A stretch of 64,000 bases of DNA from Natrialba chahannaoensis JCM 10990 (lineage in GTDB: Archaea > Halobacteriota > Halobacteria > Halobacteriales > Natrialbaceae), in NCBI RefSeq assembly GCF_000337135.1, contig NZ_AOIN01000064.1:39955-103954 (forward strand), in the 5' to 3' direction. The notes beneath the pieces were generated by a model, which worked only from the letters and a program-made list of their open reading frames with translations, was not told where the DNA came from and did not search any database. The translations under genes were made by a program, and so were the position numbers. Of this stretch, positions 43,862-51,758 are shown one piece after another. Position 1 is the stretch's first letter; every line of letters starts with the position of its first letter.

Positions 43862-44862
43862 GTACCAATACGGATACGAGTACCACGACGACCACGACCA
43901 CAACCACAAGTACGGGCGGGGATCCCGACGGCTTCGACCCCGACGGCAATGGCTTCGACTTCGACGGCTCCTCGATCAAACGCAAACACCAGCTCGGGAC
44001 GATCTTCCTCGGGCTGTGTTTCGCCGCAACGATGGTCGGCATCGTCGCTCTGGTTGCACTCCTCGCGGACGTGCTCCTCGAGGCCCGTGGCTGGCTCACC
44101 TGGGAGTTCCTGACGTATCCGCCGTCCCAGATCGCCGAGAACTACGTCCCGAGCAACTACGGCGACCTGGCGACCGGCCCCGGCGGCATGTACCCGATGA
44201 TCATCGGCTCGATCTACCTGATCATTATGACGGCGATCTTCACCCTCTTCCTGGGGGTCGGCGCAGCGATCTATCTCGAGGAGTACGCGCCTGATTCGAG
44301 TCTGACGCGGTTCATCGAGGCGAACATCGCAAACCTCGCCGGTGTCCCCTCGATCGTCTACGGACTGCTCGGGCTCGCCGTGTTCGTCCGTGCAATGCAG
44401 ACTGGTGCGAGCCTCATCGCCGGTGCGCTGACGCTGACGCTGCTTATCTTACCGATCGTCATCGTCCAGTCCCAGGAATCGCTGCGTGCCGTCCCGGACT
44501 CGATGCGCCAGGCTTCCTACGGTACCGGTGCGACGAAATGGCAGACCATCCGAAACGTCGTCCTACCGGAAGCCGTGCCGGGAATCATGACCGGGATCAT
44601 CCTCTCGCTCTCCCGAGCGATCGGTGAAACCGCACCGATCCTGATGGTCGGTGCGGCGACAACGATGTTCACCCCACCGGACCTGACGGATCCAACGGGT
44701 TCGTTCGGTGCAATGCCCATGCAGATCTACGAGTGGGCGAAGATGCCCGAGGCTGAGTTCCAGCACGTCGCCGCAGCCGGGATCGTCGTCCTGCTGACGA
44801 TCCTCCTGCTCATGAACGCCGTTGCGATCCTCATCCGGAACAAGTACGACAAACGGTCGTAG
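43858..44862 (+). CDS. pstA: phosphate ABC transporter permease PstA
   Basis: A 334-residue permease partner of PstC. A cytoplasmic N-terminus with a Thr run ([15 protein letters not shown]) and acidic repeats precedes about six helices. [14 protein letters not shown]-like sequence ([20 protein letters not shown]) and [20 protein letters not shown], then [20 protein letters not shown] and GETAPIL, are PstA landmarks. The homopolymeric Thr stretch derives from an ACC/ACG repeat at about 43875-43915. Confidence 0.92.
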   Translation: MSTNTDTSTTTTTTTTTSTGGDPDGFDPDGNGFDFDGSSIKRKHQLGTIFLGLCFAATMVGIVALVALLADVLLEARGWLTWEFLTYPPSQIAENYVPSNYGDLATGPGGMYPMIIGSIYLIIMTAIFTLFLGVGAAIYLEEYAPDSSLTRFIEANIANLAGVPSIVYGLLGLAVFVRAMQTGASLIAGALTLTLLILPIVIVQSQESLRAVPDSMRQASYGTGATKWQTIRNVVLPEAVPGIMTGIILSLSRAIGETAPILMVGAATTMFTPPDLTDPTGSFGAMPMQIYEWAKMPEAEFQHVAAAGIVVLLTILLLMNAVAILIRNKYDKRS

Positions 44863-44893
44863 CTACGCCGGTCCGAATGCCGTCAGGAGTTTG

Positions 44894-44920
44894 GTAGTCG
44901 TTTTCAGTAGTTTTTACTCG
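44894..44920 (+). terminator. T-rich termination region after pstA
   Basis: Two T runs (44901-44904 and 44911-44915) follow the pstA stop by 40-50 bases. Archaeal termination needs only such T tracts. The region separates pstSCA from the independent pstB promoter. Confidence 0.35.
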
Positions 44921-44976
44921 AGTACCCCACTCGCCCAGTTCCCGCTGTCGCGGCCACTGTGCCCGACTATAGCACT

Positions 44977-45003
44977 ATATAGAGGACATAGTATGGTATT
45001 TAG
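44977..45003 (+). promoter_or_regulatory. pstB promoter element (copy 2)
   Basis: Same architecture as at 41772: ATATAGA, ACATAGTA, GGTATTTAG, differing at only three of 27 bases. It ends 24 bases before the pstB ATG at 45028, exactly as in pstS. This indicates that pstB is transcribed separately but under the same control. Confidence 0.7.
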
Positions 45004-45027
45004 GGATTCGACCGCTGGAATGGTGTA

Positions 45028-46077
45028 ATGAGCGACCAGACGGACGGTCGACTTGCAGGAGTTCGATCGGCGCTGTTGTCGATCCGCCCGAACGCGAACG
45101 ATGGCTCTCTCACAGGCACGAGTGGGAGTTCGAATACCGAACCGCCCGAAATCGCAGCGGCCAGTAGCGAATCAGAATCGGTGAGCCGGCAGGGGTCGGG
45201 AGCCGATTCCAGTGCCAGCGCGGCCGCGTCGACGCAGCCTGATGCGGAGACGACGACAACCAGTGAGTCGGGAAGCGGCCTCGCGATGCCGGCCGGCGAC
45301 AAGCCGCTTGGCTCGCCCCGCGTCGACAACGCCGTCATCGAAGCCCGCGATCTGGACGTCTTCTACGGCGACACACAGGCCCTCCACGGAATCAACATGG
45401 ACATTCCCGAGAAGGAGGTCACGGCTCTCATCGGCCCCTCCGGCTGTGGGAAGTCGACGTTCCTGCGCTCGATCAACCGGATGAACGACCTCATCGACGT
45501 GGCTCGCGTCGAGGGAGATCTCCACTTCCATGGGAAGAACGTCTACGAAGACGATGTCGACCCCGTCGCCCTCCGGCGCAAGATCGGCATGGTCTTCCAG
45601 AAGCCGAACCCGTTCCCGAAGAGCATCTTCGACAACGTCGCCTACGGCCTCCGCGTGCAGGGCAAGGACGACAACGTCGAGGAGAACGTACTGACCGCAC
45701 TCGAGCGCGCGGCGTTGCTGGACGAGGTCGAAGACCAACTCGACGAGAGCGGACTGGATCTCTCCGGTGGGCAACAACAGCGCCTCTGTATCGCCCGTGC
45801 GATTGCGACGGATCCGGAAGTGATCCTGATGGACGAACCGGCCTCTGCGCTCGACCCGGTTGCAACCTCGAAGATTGAGGACTTGGTCGAAGAGTTAGCC
45901 CAGGAGTACACGGTCGCGATCGTCACGCACAACATGCAGCAGGCGGCCCGCATCTCGGATAAGACGGCGGTCTTCCTCACAGGCGGTCACCTCGTCGAGT
46001 TCGACGACACGAGCAAAATTTTCGAAAATCCCGAGAGCGATCGGGTCGAGGATTACATTACCGGCAAATTCGGGTAG
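45028..46077 (+). CDS. pstB: phosphate ABC transporter ATPase PstB
   Basis: A 349-residue ATPase energising phosphate import. An unusual disordered N-terminus of about 95 residues, rich in Ser, Ala, Glu and Thr, precedes the ABC domain. Walker [10 protein letters not shown] is near residue 137, the Q-loop is [20 protein letters not shown], the signature [17 protein letters not shown] and Walker [32 protein letters not shown] is the typical PstB end. Own promoter (see 44977). Confidence 0.93.
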   Translation: MSDQTDGRLAGVRSALLSIRPNANDGSLTGTSGSSNTEPPEIAAASSESESVSRQGSGADSSASAAASTQPDAETTTTSESGSGLAMPAGDKPLGSPRVDNAVIEARDLDVFYGDTQALHGINMDIPEKEVTALIGPSGCGKSTFLRSINRMNDLIDVARVEGDLHFHGKNVYEDDVDPVALRRKIGMVFQKPNPFPKSIFDNVAYGLRVQGKDDNVEENVLTALERAALLDEVEDQLDESGLDLSGGQQQRLCIARAIATDPEVILMDEPASALDPVATSKIEDLVEELAQEYTVAIVTHNMQQAARISDKTAVFLTGGHLVEFDDTSKIFENPESDRVEDYITGKFG

Positions 46078-46169
46078 TCCGTCTGTCGGAGGCAGTTCGG
46101 TCTGTTTCGTCTCTCTGTGTCTCGTTTTCACCGCATACAACGGTCGAATCGCACGCTCTCACCGGTTGG

Positions 46170-47021
46170 CTACAGCGCTAACACGACGAACAGCACCACG
46201 TAGCCGGCAGCGACGAGCAGCGCCAGACGAACACCGCGGTGGTTCAGCAGAAACCGTAATGGTGTGTCATCCACGACGCGTTCGCGGAGTGTGCGTGGCT
46301 CGCGCCGAATTTCAACCTGTGAGAGCGCGAAGGCGCTGGGTCGGACGGGTGCGTCGGTCCGGCGGGCCGTGAGTTCGTGTACTGAAATGGTATGGTTCGC
46401 GGTGAGAGCTTCTTTTTCGACTGCTGGATCGTGCTTGATCAGCAGTCCGGCACAGGGTTTGCAGAGGGTGACGTGCGACGGGGCCGGACGACCATCGTCG
46501 CTGGCTGGCACGTCGGTCCAGGCGACGAGTTCGGTCGGATCACTGCGTTCGGCTCCACAGCGTGTACAGCACTGATCGGCTGGCGTCCGTAATCGGGCGA
46601 CGGGTTTGGGTGCAGTCCGCTCGGGAAAGAGCGGCGCGTCGTCGCGAACGTCGTCGAAGGCATTGTTGTGCTGGTGGATGACGCCGTGGCAGGGCCGACA
46701 GAGCGTGAGGAGGTTCTCTAGTTCGTCGGGGCCGCCAGCGGAGCGTGGAACGATATGGTGGGCCTGAAGGGTTTGGTTGTCGGCTCCGCAGCGGGTGCAG
46801 GCGTAGTTGTCTCGCCGTAGCGTTTGCTGGCGGAGTTCCTCCCAGCCGTCGCCGTAGCCGCGGTCGTCGTAGTCATGCCCGTTGTCACTATCGCTGCTAT
46901 CGCTGTAGCCGTTGTCGCTGTCGCTGCGGTCGTCACCGCTACGACCGCCGTCACCACGGCCACTGGAACCCCTGCGATCGGACTCGTCTCGATCCGCGCC
47001 GGACACGCTCCCATCAGCCAT
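46170..47021 (-). CDS. HNH endonuclease domain protein with membrane anchor
   Basis: A 283-residue protein. The first 60 residues are a low-complexity Gly/Ser/Asp/Arg region. The HNH domain follows: LRRDNYACTRCGADNQTLQA, HHIVPRSAGGPDELENLLTL and CRPCHGVIH, with the two CxxC zinc knuckles and catalytic His. A second zinc knuckle pair (CCTRC...CKPC) lies at about 150-190. The last 20 residues (LALLVAAGYVVLFVVLAL) form a membrane helix, so the nuclease would be tethered to the membrane. Substrate unknown. It is placed between pstB and phoU on the opposite strand. Confidence 0.8.
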   Translation of the reverse strand: MADGSVSGADRDESDRRGSSGRGDGGRSGDDRSDSDNGYSDSSDSDNGHDYDDRGYGDGWEELRQQTLRRDNYACTRCGADNQTLQAHHIVPRSAGGPDELENLLTLCRPCHGVIHQHNNAFDDVRDDAPLFPERTAPKPVARLRTPADQCCTRCGAERSDPTELVAWTDVPASDDGRPAPSHVTLCKPCAGLLIKHDPAVEKEALTANHTISVHELTARRTDAPVRPSAFALSQVEIRREPRTLRERVVDDTPLRFLLNHRGVRLALLVAAGYVVLFVVLAL

Positions 47022-47166
47022 CGCTTTCGAACGCCTACGTGACGGAGTTGCAAAGACGCATCGGCGGTGATCGACCTCGCAGCCACACCATCTGTCCCGA
47101 ACTACGACACCTGTTGCACCTGCACCGCGAATCTTTAGGGAACAGGGTCGGCGTCGCCACCGGAAG

Positions 47167-47394
47167 GTGTTACAGACCATCAAAGGCGTTGTCTACCGCG
47201 ACTCCCACGGTGTCCCGATCGAAGAAATCGACGAACGCGATATCGAGCACCCGAACGACGCACTCTTCAACGTGACGACGGTAGCGATCTGTAGTTCGGA
47301 TCTGCACATGTTGAAGGTCGTGCGGGGGCAGGCAAGGAACTGTTCTTCGACCACTTGCTGGTCCGGCAGTCGGACAGTCGTCGATTGTCTCTGA
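47167..47394 (+). pseudogene. alcohol dehydrogenase, N-terminal fragment
   Basis: The frame encodes LQTIKGVVYRDSHGVPIEEI and then IEHPNDALFNVTTVAICSSD, matching the N-terminus of zinc-dependent medium-chain alcohol dehydrogenases. The zinc-site CGSDLHM appears as CSSDLHM. After LHM the similarity stops and the frame ends at 47394, leaving about 60 of roughly 380 residues. No downstream parts are seen. Confidence 0.7.
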
Positions 47395-47432
47395 AAACTG
47401 AAATCGGTACACGACGTGCAGACCGCTACCAA

Positions 47433-47439
47433 TATTTAT
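47433..47439 (+). promoter_or_regulatory. TATA element of phoU
   Basis: TATTTAT about 26-32 bases before the phoU ATG (47465), consistent with a leaderless transcript. The pst-type upstream motif is not present here. Confidence 0.5.
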
Positions 47440-47464
47440 CAGTGACCGGCGTGCTGTCTGCAGT

Positions 47465-48136
47465 ATGGCCAGACAATCCTACCAGGAGAAACTCGCGGAA
47501 CTCCGCGAGGACATCCTCTACATGAGCGAGGTCGTGATGGAACGACTTCGCATGGGCCTCGACGCCTTAGAACAGAAAGACGAGGACCTCGCGAACGAAG
47601 TAATCACCGGTGACAGCGAGGTCAACCAAATGTACCTCGACCTCGAACAGCAGTGTATCGAACTGCTCGCGCTCCAACAGCCTGTCGCGAGCGACCTGCG
47701 TTTTATCGCGGCCTCGTTCAAGATCATCACCGACCTGGAGCGAATCGGCGACCTCGCGGTCAACCTTGGCGAGTACACGCTCGAGGCCAAACACGACCTC
47801 TTCCCCGATGTCGACGTCCAGGAAATGGGCGAGATGACCCTCGAGATGATCGAAGAATCCATGGTCGCCTACGACACCGAAGACACCGACGGCTGCCGAC
47901 AGCTCGCCGAGCGCGACGACGACCTCGACCACTTCGCCGAGCGGGCGAGCGAGATCGTCGTCCGCGACCTCATCGAACGGGAACTCGAGTCCCCCGACGA
48001 AGTTGAGCAGTTGCTCCAGGATGTCTCGCGGCTGTTGCTCACAATTCGTGACCTAGAACGAGTGGGCGACCACGCGGTCAATATCGCCGCGCGAACGCTG
48101 TATATGGTCGAAAACGACGACGAACTGATTTACTGA
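47465..48136 (+). CDS. phoU: phosphate signalling protein PhoU
   Basis: A 223-residue, two-repeat PhoU. Each three-helix repeat carries the metal-binding signature: IITDLERIGDLAVNLGEYTL and TIRDLERVGDHAVNIAARTL. It opens MARQSYQEKLAELREDILYM as in typical PhoU proteins. PhoU links PstSCAB to phosphate signalling, usually repressing uptake when phosphate is plentiful. It lies 1.4 kb from pstB, from which it is separated by the HNH gene and a dehydrogenase fragment. Confidence 0.92.
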   Translation: MARQSYQEKLAELREDILYMSEVVMERLRMGLDALEQKDEDLANEVITGDSEVNQMYLDLEQQCIELLALQQPVASDLRFIAASFKIITDLERIGDLAVNLGEYTLEAKHDLFPDVDVQEMGEMTLEMIEESMVAYDTEDTDGCRQLAERDDDLDHFAERASEIVVRDLIERELESPDEVEQLLQDVSRLLLTIRDLERVGDHAVNIAARTLYMVENDDELIY

Positions 48137-48249
48137 CGGTCTCGCGTTGTAGCGATTGATCGTCTGATAGTTACGGGCGGCGTGACTATGTGACGGTTGC
48201 GGTCGGTATGACGGCGTGACAATTGTACGCGGTGTATGGGTGGGTCGAT

Positions 48250-48624
48250 TTATTGCGCCCCTTCCAGCACAACCCGGCCAGTCGCATCGACAGTCACCGT
48301 TCGACCAGCATAGGTGAACGTCACACTGCCGCCAGCCCGGTCGAGTTTGGCAGCGTCACTCGAGCCATCAAAGAGTGCATCCAGTGCCGCCGGGTCGACG
48401 GCGTTGTAGAGTGGCTCAAGTTCGTCTGCAACAGCGAGTACGTCGAGGTCCTCTTGCGTAGCGATGGCGGAGATGACCGCGACGCTCGGTGGCTGTTCGG
48501 TGTCGGCTTGGAAGGTAAACTGGCTATCGTCAGTGGTCGACCGATCGTCGGTGTCGGTTGTCTCGGAGGCGGATTCGGTTGTCGATGATGACGTTGCGGT
48601 GGACGAGTGAGCACGCTGTTTCAT
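48250..48624 (-). CDS. HalOD1 domain protein
   Basis: A 124-residue protein with a disordered Ser/Thr/Asp N-terminus (about 1-45) and the haloarchaeal output domain HalOD1: PSVAVISAIATQEDLDVLAV, LEPLYNAVDPAALDALFDG and GGSVTFTYAGRTVTVDATG. HalOD1 occurs alone or behind response-regulator domains; its activity is unknown. It lies directly downstream of the HTH-10 regulator on the same strand (gap about 50 bases), so the two may be co-transcribed. Confidence 0.82.
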   Translation of the reverse strand: MKQRAHSSTATSSSTTESASETTDTDDRSTTDDSQFTFQADTEQPPSVAVISAIATQEDLDVLAVADELEPLYNAVDPAALDALFDGSSDAAKLDRAGGSVTFTYAGRTVTVDATGRVVLEGAQ

Positions 48625-48677
48625 AGTTGAAGAACGGCAGGGAACCGGGAAAGCCCGTTCGTTGGGTGGCCAACCTT

Positions 48678-49319
48678 TTAAGTAGGGTCATCAGCGATCG
48701 TGTGCCAGAGCAGATTTGCCTGTCCGCGTCGGAGTCGAGCCGAAAGCGCCTGATCCGAAATGCCAAGTTCGTCCGAAACTTCCGACAGCGTCGCCGCTCG
48801 AGGCACGTCGAAGTACCCCCGGTCGAGTGCCGTCTGAAGCGCCTCGCGCTGGTGTTCGGTGAGTCCGTACTGTTTCGTCTCAGCCTCGTGCTCGTGGTAC
48901 ATCCGCCGCACCTGAAAGCCAACTCCCTTTTCGAGACAGCGCTCTCGGTACTCGAGTAGGACGTCTCGGGACGGCACGCGAGCGCTCACCACTGTTTCGT
49001 CGCTGACCGTGATGTCGATGAGCGCGACGTTGTACTCGGCCGCCAGCGGGTAGGTCAGCTTTGTCGCTGCCTCGTCGGTGAGCGTGACACCATACAGGTT
49101 CCGATCACCGACGGATTCGAGTGTCGTGTAGTTCTCGATCGTCTGGTCGGACTCGAGTGCGTCCTCAAACGCGGCGAAGTCGTCACCGAACGCCCAGAAG
49201 AGGAGTTTCGTGGTGCCGGCCTGTGACCCGTAAAGTTCTTCGATCTGGAGTTTTTCTGCAGCCTGGGCTGCCGATTTGAGGATGGGTGTTCGGAGCTCGT
49301 ACTCGACGATGAGAGACAC
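48678..49319 (-). CDS. HTH-10 (Bat-like) transcription regulator
   Basis: A 213-residue regulator of the bacterioopsin-activator type. The N-terminal 150 residues form the Bat-type sensor-like domain (SLIVEYELRTPILKSAAQAA). The C-terminal HTH_10 domain is GLTEHQREALQTALDRGYFD followed by PRAATLSEVSDELGISDQAL and SARLRRGQANLL. The GTG at 49319 gives the family start; the ATG at 49514 would add 65 residues encoded by an octanucleotide repeat. Targets unknown. Confidence 0.85.
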   Translation of the reverse strand: MSLIVEYELRTPILKSAAQAAEKLQIEELYGSQAGTTKLLFWAFGDDFAAFEDALESDQTIENYTTLESVGDRNLYGVTLTDEAATKLTYPLAAEYNVALIDITVSDETVVSARVPSRDVLLEYRERCLEKGVGFQVRRMYHEHEAETKQYGLTEHQREALQTALDRGYFDVPRAATLSEVSDELGISDQALSARLRRGQANLLWHTIADDPT

Positions 49320-49392
49320 GGCTATGCTTCCGTGAGCGAAGGCGATGACTGTTCGGACGAGACAGTGATGGCGACTGTCGTCATTTTGTACT

Positions 49393-49448
49393 TGTGTTTC
49401 TGTGTTTCTGTATTTCTGTATTTCTGTATTTCTGTATTTCTGTGTTGC
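49393..49448. repeat. octanucleotide tandem repeat upstream of the HTH-10 gene
   Basis: Seven contiguous 8-base units: TGTGTTTC twice, TGTATTTC four times, TGTGTTGC once; degenerate GT-rich units continue to about 49550. It is about 75-130 bases before the HTH-10 start codon, in the promoter region on the transcribed minus strand. Such tracts vary in length by slippage. Confidence 0.8.
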
Positions 49449-49598
49449 TGTGTGGTTGTGCCGTTCTGTATCTGTGTTGCTGTGTCGTTCAGTATCCGTG
49501 TCGTTGTGTCGCATCTGTGATGCTCTGGTATCTGTGTGGCCCCACAGTTGGTTGCAGTGTCACTATAGAGCCACGTCGACATCCCCACCTCCTCCCCC

Positions 49599-50018
49599 TC
49601 ACGGTTCGGCTCCAGGCTCCGGACATCCGTCCCTCCCACGCGCGTCCTCAGCTTCGCGACGCGCCGGCACACCCGTTAGCAACTGCCCAACATCGTCGAT
49701 GTTCCGTGTCTCGAGTAGCACTTCCGCGGCCGTCCTAATGCTGGCATCCGACTCGAGTACCACCCCGTGACAGCGCGCGTAGCACTCGAGCCAGCGATGC
49801 ATCGCGTACTCGAGCGAGTCGAGTTCGGCTGGCGAGAGCGGAGCGGGTCGACCGCCGGTGCGGGCATCGATGTAGACCGCGATGGCCTGGCCGACGCCGT
49901 CACGGAGGTACTGTGGTGCGAACGTCGGTCCGAGTGGTTCGTTTCCGCGGTGGAGTGCAGCGTGCTCGCGCTCGGCGCGCCGGGCGAGCGCAGCGATTTG
50001 AGGGCCGTACTCACTCAT
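49599..50018 (-). CDS. conserved haloarchaeal protein of unknown function
   Basis: A 139-residue soluble protein: MSEYGPQIAALARRAEREHA, then YLRDGVGQAIAVYIDARTGG and a helical middle (LDSLEYAMHRWLECYARCHG). Mostly alpha-helical, acidic at the end. No motif recognised. It follows the HTH-10/HalOD1 pair in the same direction but starts upstream of the tandem repeat, and lies 54 bases from fixC end. Confidence 0.65.
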   Translation of the reverse strand: MSEYGPQIAALARRAEREHAALHRGNEPLGPTFAPQYLRDGVGQAIAVYIDARTGGRPAPLSPAELDSLEYAMHRWLECYARCHGVVLESDASIRTAAEVLLETRNIDDVGQLLTGVPARREAEDARGRDGCPEPGAEP

Positions 50019-50072
50019 GGCGCGACCCTCCGCCTGACTGCGAACGACACCGGAATTGCCGCGTGCTCACAC

Positions 50073-51758
50073 TCATCCCTCGCGGAACTCGACGCCCTTG
50101 CCGCCGCGGGGGTGTTCCCACTCGGTGTCGGCGACGACGGCGCAGGTACCACACTCGACGCAGGGCTGGGTGTCGAGGCTGACGACGGTCTCTGCAGTGC
50201 CGTTGCGTTTGACCTCTTCGGAGCGATAGCAGCCCCCGCCGAAGTCCTCTGCGCTGACGGGACAGGCGTACACTGCCGCGCCGCTGGCCTCGAAGGACGC
50301 GTCTCGAACTTCGATGTGTGGGTTGCCGACGTCCGTATCGTAGGTGAGGTCACCAATCCGCTCGTCGAGCGACGGTGGCTCGACTGAACTCTCCCAATGC
50401 AGCGTTCGCCCGTGTTCCTCTCCGATGATCGACGGCAGGGTGACGTAGCCCGTTCGCGTGTCGGGCAGCATCGAGACGAGGAATGGCGAGTTGTACGCCC
50501 GCTGCAGCACGCGGTCCGCGATCGGGTTGCCGATTGCGAGCGAGCCAACGCGGGAGTCGAGCACCCGTTCGACGGCGTCTGTCACCCGGTCGCGCTCACC
50601 AACGGTTCGTGCGAGGTCGTACCGCCGCGGCCGAAGCTTGTCCATCGTGCCCGAGTCCTCGAGCATCTGCGTATAGCGCCGGCCCGCAGCGGCCGGGTCG
50701 GCGTTCCCACGCGTGACTGCGAAGGCGTCGGCAGCGAGCGCGCCGGCCGTGACGGCGTGGTTCATCCCCTTGATGATCGGCCCCTGTGCCTGCATCTGAC
50801 CTGCCGCGTCGCCGACCAGAACGAGCCGGTCCTGATACGGCTCGCGGTGGGCAACCTTCTTCGAGTCGGGGACGAGCTTTGCCGAATACTCGCGCTCGTC
50901 GTACTCGTCGCCGAGCCACCGCGCGAGCAGCGGGTGGGTAAGCAAGGCGTCGAGTAGTTCGTGCGGTTCGGCCTGTTCCTCGACGAGGCTGTCGAGGTGG
51001 AAGACGGTCCCGATAGATAGCGACTCCTCGTTCGTATAGAGGAAGCCGCCGCCGCGAACGTCCTCGAAGAGGTCGCCCGAGAACAGGTGCGCGACACCCT
51101 CGTCCTCGTCGATATCGAACCGGTCGTCGATCACGTTGGGCTCCATCTCGACGACGGCCTTGACGCCCTGGAACCACTCGTTCGGGTCTTCCCAGTCCAT
51201 CAAACCCGCCTCACGGGCGAGTTCGGAGTTGACGCCGTCGGCGGCGATGATGATCTCGGCCTCGATCGGGTCGAGTTCGTCGCAGGTGACGCCGGTGATA
51301 CGGCCGCGTTCGCGCAGGAGACCGTTCACCCGAACGTTCGTCAGAACCCCACCGCCGGTCTCGCTGGTCTTCTCGTGGACGCGCTCTGCGAGCCAGGAGT
51401 CCATCGGCCGACGGAGGACGGCGTCACACCAGTCGGTGTCGTCCTCGTGGAGGTCGGTCAGATCGTAGCTCTTGACCTTGTTGCCGGCCACGTTGTGGAT
51501 GTAGTAGTCCGTGACGGGCCGTTCGGACGCTTCCTCTCGGAAGCCGTCGAACAGGTCGTCGATCGTGTAGGGAGCGGACTCCTCGGCATAGATCAGGCCG
51601 CCGGAGACGTTCTTCGAACCCGCATCCATTCCTCGTTCGAGCACGAGCGTTTCGATACCGTGGTCTGCGAGTCGTGACGCCGCCGCAGCGCCGCCGGGAC
51701 CGCAGCCGACGACGACGGCCTCGTAGTGCTCACGGTCTGTCTCGTTCGTTTCAGTCAT
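50073..51758 (-). CDS. fixC: FixC-FixX fusion: electron-transfer flavoprotein dehydrogenase
   Basis: A 561-residue protein joining FixC and FixX. FixC (1 to about 470) has the FAD motif VVGCGPGGAAAASRLADHGI near residues 16-35, GLIYAEESAPYTIDDLF and VLVGDAAGQMQAQGPIIKGM near 310. The last 90 residues are a ferredoxin-like module with CPVS and CVECGTC, supplying Cys for one 4Fe-4S cluster as in FixX or ETF-quinone oxidoreductase. It accepts electrons from FixAB flavoprotein and passes them to quinone or ferredoxin. Start ATG 51758 overlaps the fixB end by 8 bases. Confidence 0.88.
   Translation of the reverse strand: MTETNETDREHYEAVVVGCGPGGAAAASRLADHGIETLVLERGMDAGSKNVSGGLIYAEESAPYTIDDLFDGFREEASERPVTDYYIHNVAGNKVKSYDLTDLHEDDTDWCDAVLRRPMDSWLAERVHEKTSETGGGVLTNVRVNGLLRERGRITGVTCDELDPIEAEIIIAADGVNSELAREAGLMDWEDPNEWFQGVKAVVEMEPNVIDDRFDIDEDEGVAHLFSGDLFEDVRGGGFLYTNEESLSIGTVFHLDSLVEEQAEPHELLDALLTHPLLARWLGDEYDEREYSAKLVPDSKKVAHREPYQDRLVLVGDAAGQMQAQGPIIKGMNHAVTAGALAADAFAVTRGNADPAAAGRRYTQMLEDSGTMDKLRPRRYDLARTVGERDRVTDAVERVLDSRVGSLAIGNPIADRVLQRAYNSPFLVSMLPDTRTGYVTLPSIIGEEHGRTLHWESSVEPPSLDERIGDLTYDTDVGNPHIEVRDASFEASGAAVYACPVSAEDFGGGCYRSEEVKRNGTAETVVSLDTQPCVECGTCAVVADTEWEHPRGGKGVEFREG

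Noticed and set aside
49393-49448. CRISPR array
   Set aside because: The units are contiguous 8-mers without spacers and there are no cas genes.
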